DNA of 6,446 nucleotides, from positions 1 to 6,446 of the forward strand of contig SLMY01000165.1 in the NCBI GenBank assembly GCA_007133255.1, given 5' to 3'. Source of the stretch: Clostridiales bacterium. Its GTDB lineage: Bacteria; Bacillota; Clostridia; Saccharofermentanales; UBA5734. The notes under the pieces were generated by a model. It was not told the origin of the DNA. It saw only the letters and a list, made by a program, of their open reading frames with translations, and made no database searches. The position numbers were made by a program, and so were the translations under genes. Shown piece by piece: positions 6,015 through 6,446 of this stretch (position 1 is its first letter; each line of letters opens with the position of its first letter).

Positions 6015-6446
6015 CTAATCGCATGACCGCGCTGCCTGAACCTGATCCTCTGTATCCGCAGAATTTTTTGATATTTTTTCGCATATAAACTCCGCGGCAA
6101 GCCGATAACTATTGATGCCATGTCCTGCGATCTGGCAATCACAAACTGATTCAATTACAGAAATCCGGCGAAAAGGTTCGCGTTGTTTTATATCTGATAT
6201 GTGTATTTCCACAACAGGAAATGAACAAAGCTCCAGCGCGTCACGAAGCGCGTAACTATAATGTGTAAAAGCACCGGCATTAATCAGCAGACCATCAAAA
6301 CTATTTAGTGATGCCTGTATCCGGTCAATCAGTTTGCCTTCATGATTTGACTGATAACAGACAACTTGGCAACCAAATTGTGCCGCGGTTTTCCGGGTTA
6401 GCTCCTCAACATCCTTTAACGTAAAATGACCATATTGACCAGGGTC
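6015..6446 (-). CDS. aroQ: 3-dehydroquinate dehydratase, type II (N-terminus cut off by the window edge)
   Basis: The visible 143 residues belong to type II dehydroquinase, a small dodecameric enzyme that removes water from 3-dehydroquinate in the shikimate pathway. The frame is open to the right edge. About 15-25 residues are missing, including the usual NGPNLN-type start and a catalytic arginine. Counting from the edge, the visible marks are PGQYG with the catalytic tyrosine (Y5), QSNHEG (32-37), the substrate loop INAGAFTHYS (55-64), ALRDAL (66-71), EIHIS with the catalytic histidine H82 (80-84), REPFR (89-93) and the terminal AGHGINSYRLA (107-117). The family usually has NPGAYTHTS and HISN; here the forms are NAGAFTHYS and HISD. 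The C-terminal tail after about residue 125 is short and polar. pheA follows 57 bases downstream on the same strand, with no promoter or terminator visible between them, so the two are probably co-transcribed. Confidence 0.95.
   Translation of the reverse strand, partial: DPGQYGHFTLKDVEELTRKTAAQFGCQVVCYQSNHEGKLIDRIQASLNSFDGLLINAGAFTHYSYALRDALELCSFPVVEIHISDIKQREPFRRISVIESVCDCQIAGHGINSYRLAAEFICEKISKNSADTEDQVQAARSCD

Noticed and set aside
5963..6154. A 63-residue minus-strand ORF over the aroQ-pheA junction
   Set aside because: It is out of frame with aroQ, which is clearly coding to its TAG at 6015, and it ends before pheA without similarity to anything.

Overview
All four gene groups in this window are read from the minus strand, so gene order runs from the right edge to the left edge. 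The content suggests an anaerobic, Clostridia-like member of the Firmicutes with moderate GC (mid-forties percent by eye, not counted). The grounds are a rotary V-type ATPase operon, a bifunctional chorismate mutase-prephenate dehydratase, type II dehydroquinase, an ABC-2 exporter of Firmicutes style, strong purine-rich ribosome binding sites and extended -10 promoters. I cannot name a genus.

Right part (about 4728-6446): the end of an aromatic amino-acid operon. aroQ (type II 3-dehydroquinate dehydratase) has lost its N-terminus at the window edge. pheA (chorismate mutase, prephenate dehydratase and ACT domain) follows after 57 bases. AroQ works in the shikimate pathway to chorismate, and PheA commits chorismate to phenylalanine. 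A GC-rich hairpin with a displaced T-run lies behind pheA.

Middle part (about 2133-4630): an independent transcription unit. A perfect extended -10 element and a strong Shine-Dalgarno site precede an ABC-2 type ATP-binding protein. Its stop codon overlaps the start of a roughly 560-residue, about 12-helix permease in an ATGA junction. Together they should form one exporter of unknown cargo.

Left part (1-2080): the start of a V-type (A/V-type) ATPase operon. A second extended -10 promoter, a leader of about 150 bases and a good ribosome binding site lead into the small coiled-coil stalk subunit (G/H type). The large membrane subunit I follows, overlapping the stalk gene if the favoured GTG start is right, and runs off the left edge. 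The remaining ATPase genes (K, E, C, F, A, B, D) would be expected beyond that edge.

This is mainly housekeeping and accessory transport DNA. I see no mobile element, CRISPR array, RNA gene or undescribed multi-gene system. The points worth a second look are a long polar insertion in subunit I, changed phenylalanine-binding motifs in the PheA ACT domain, an orphan exporter with an internally duplicated permease, a 25-codon leader ORF before the ATPase operon, and alternative RNA structures behind pheA.
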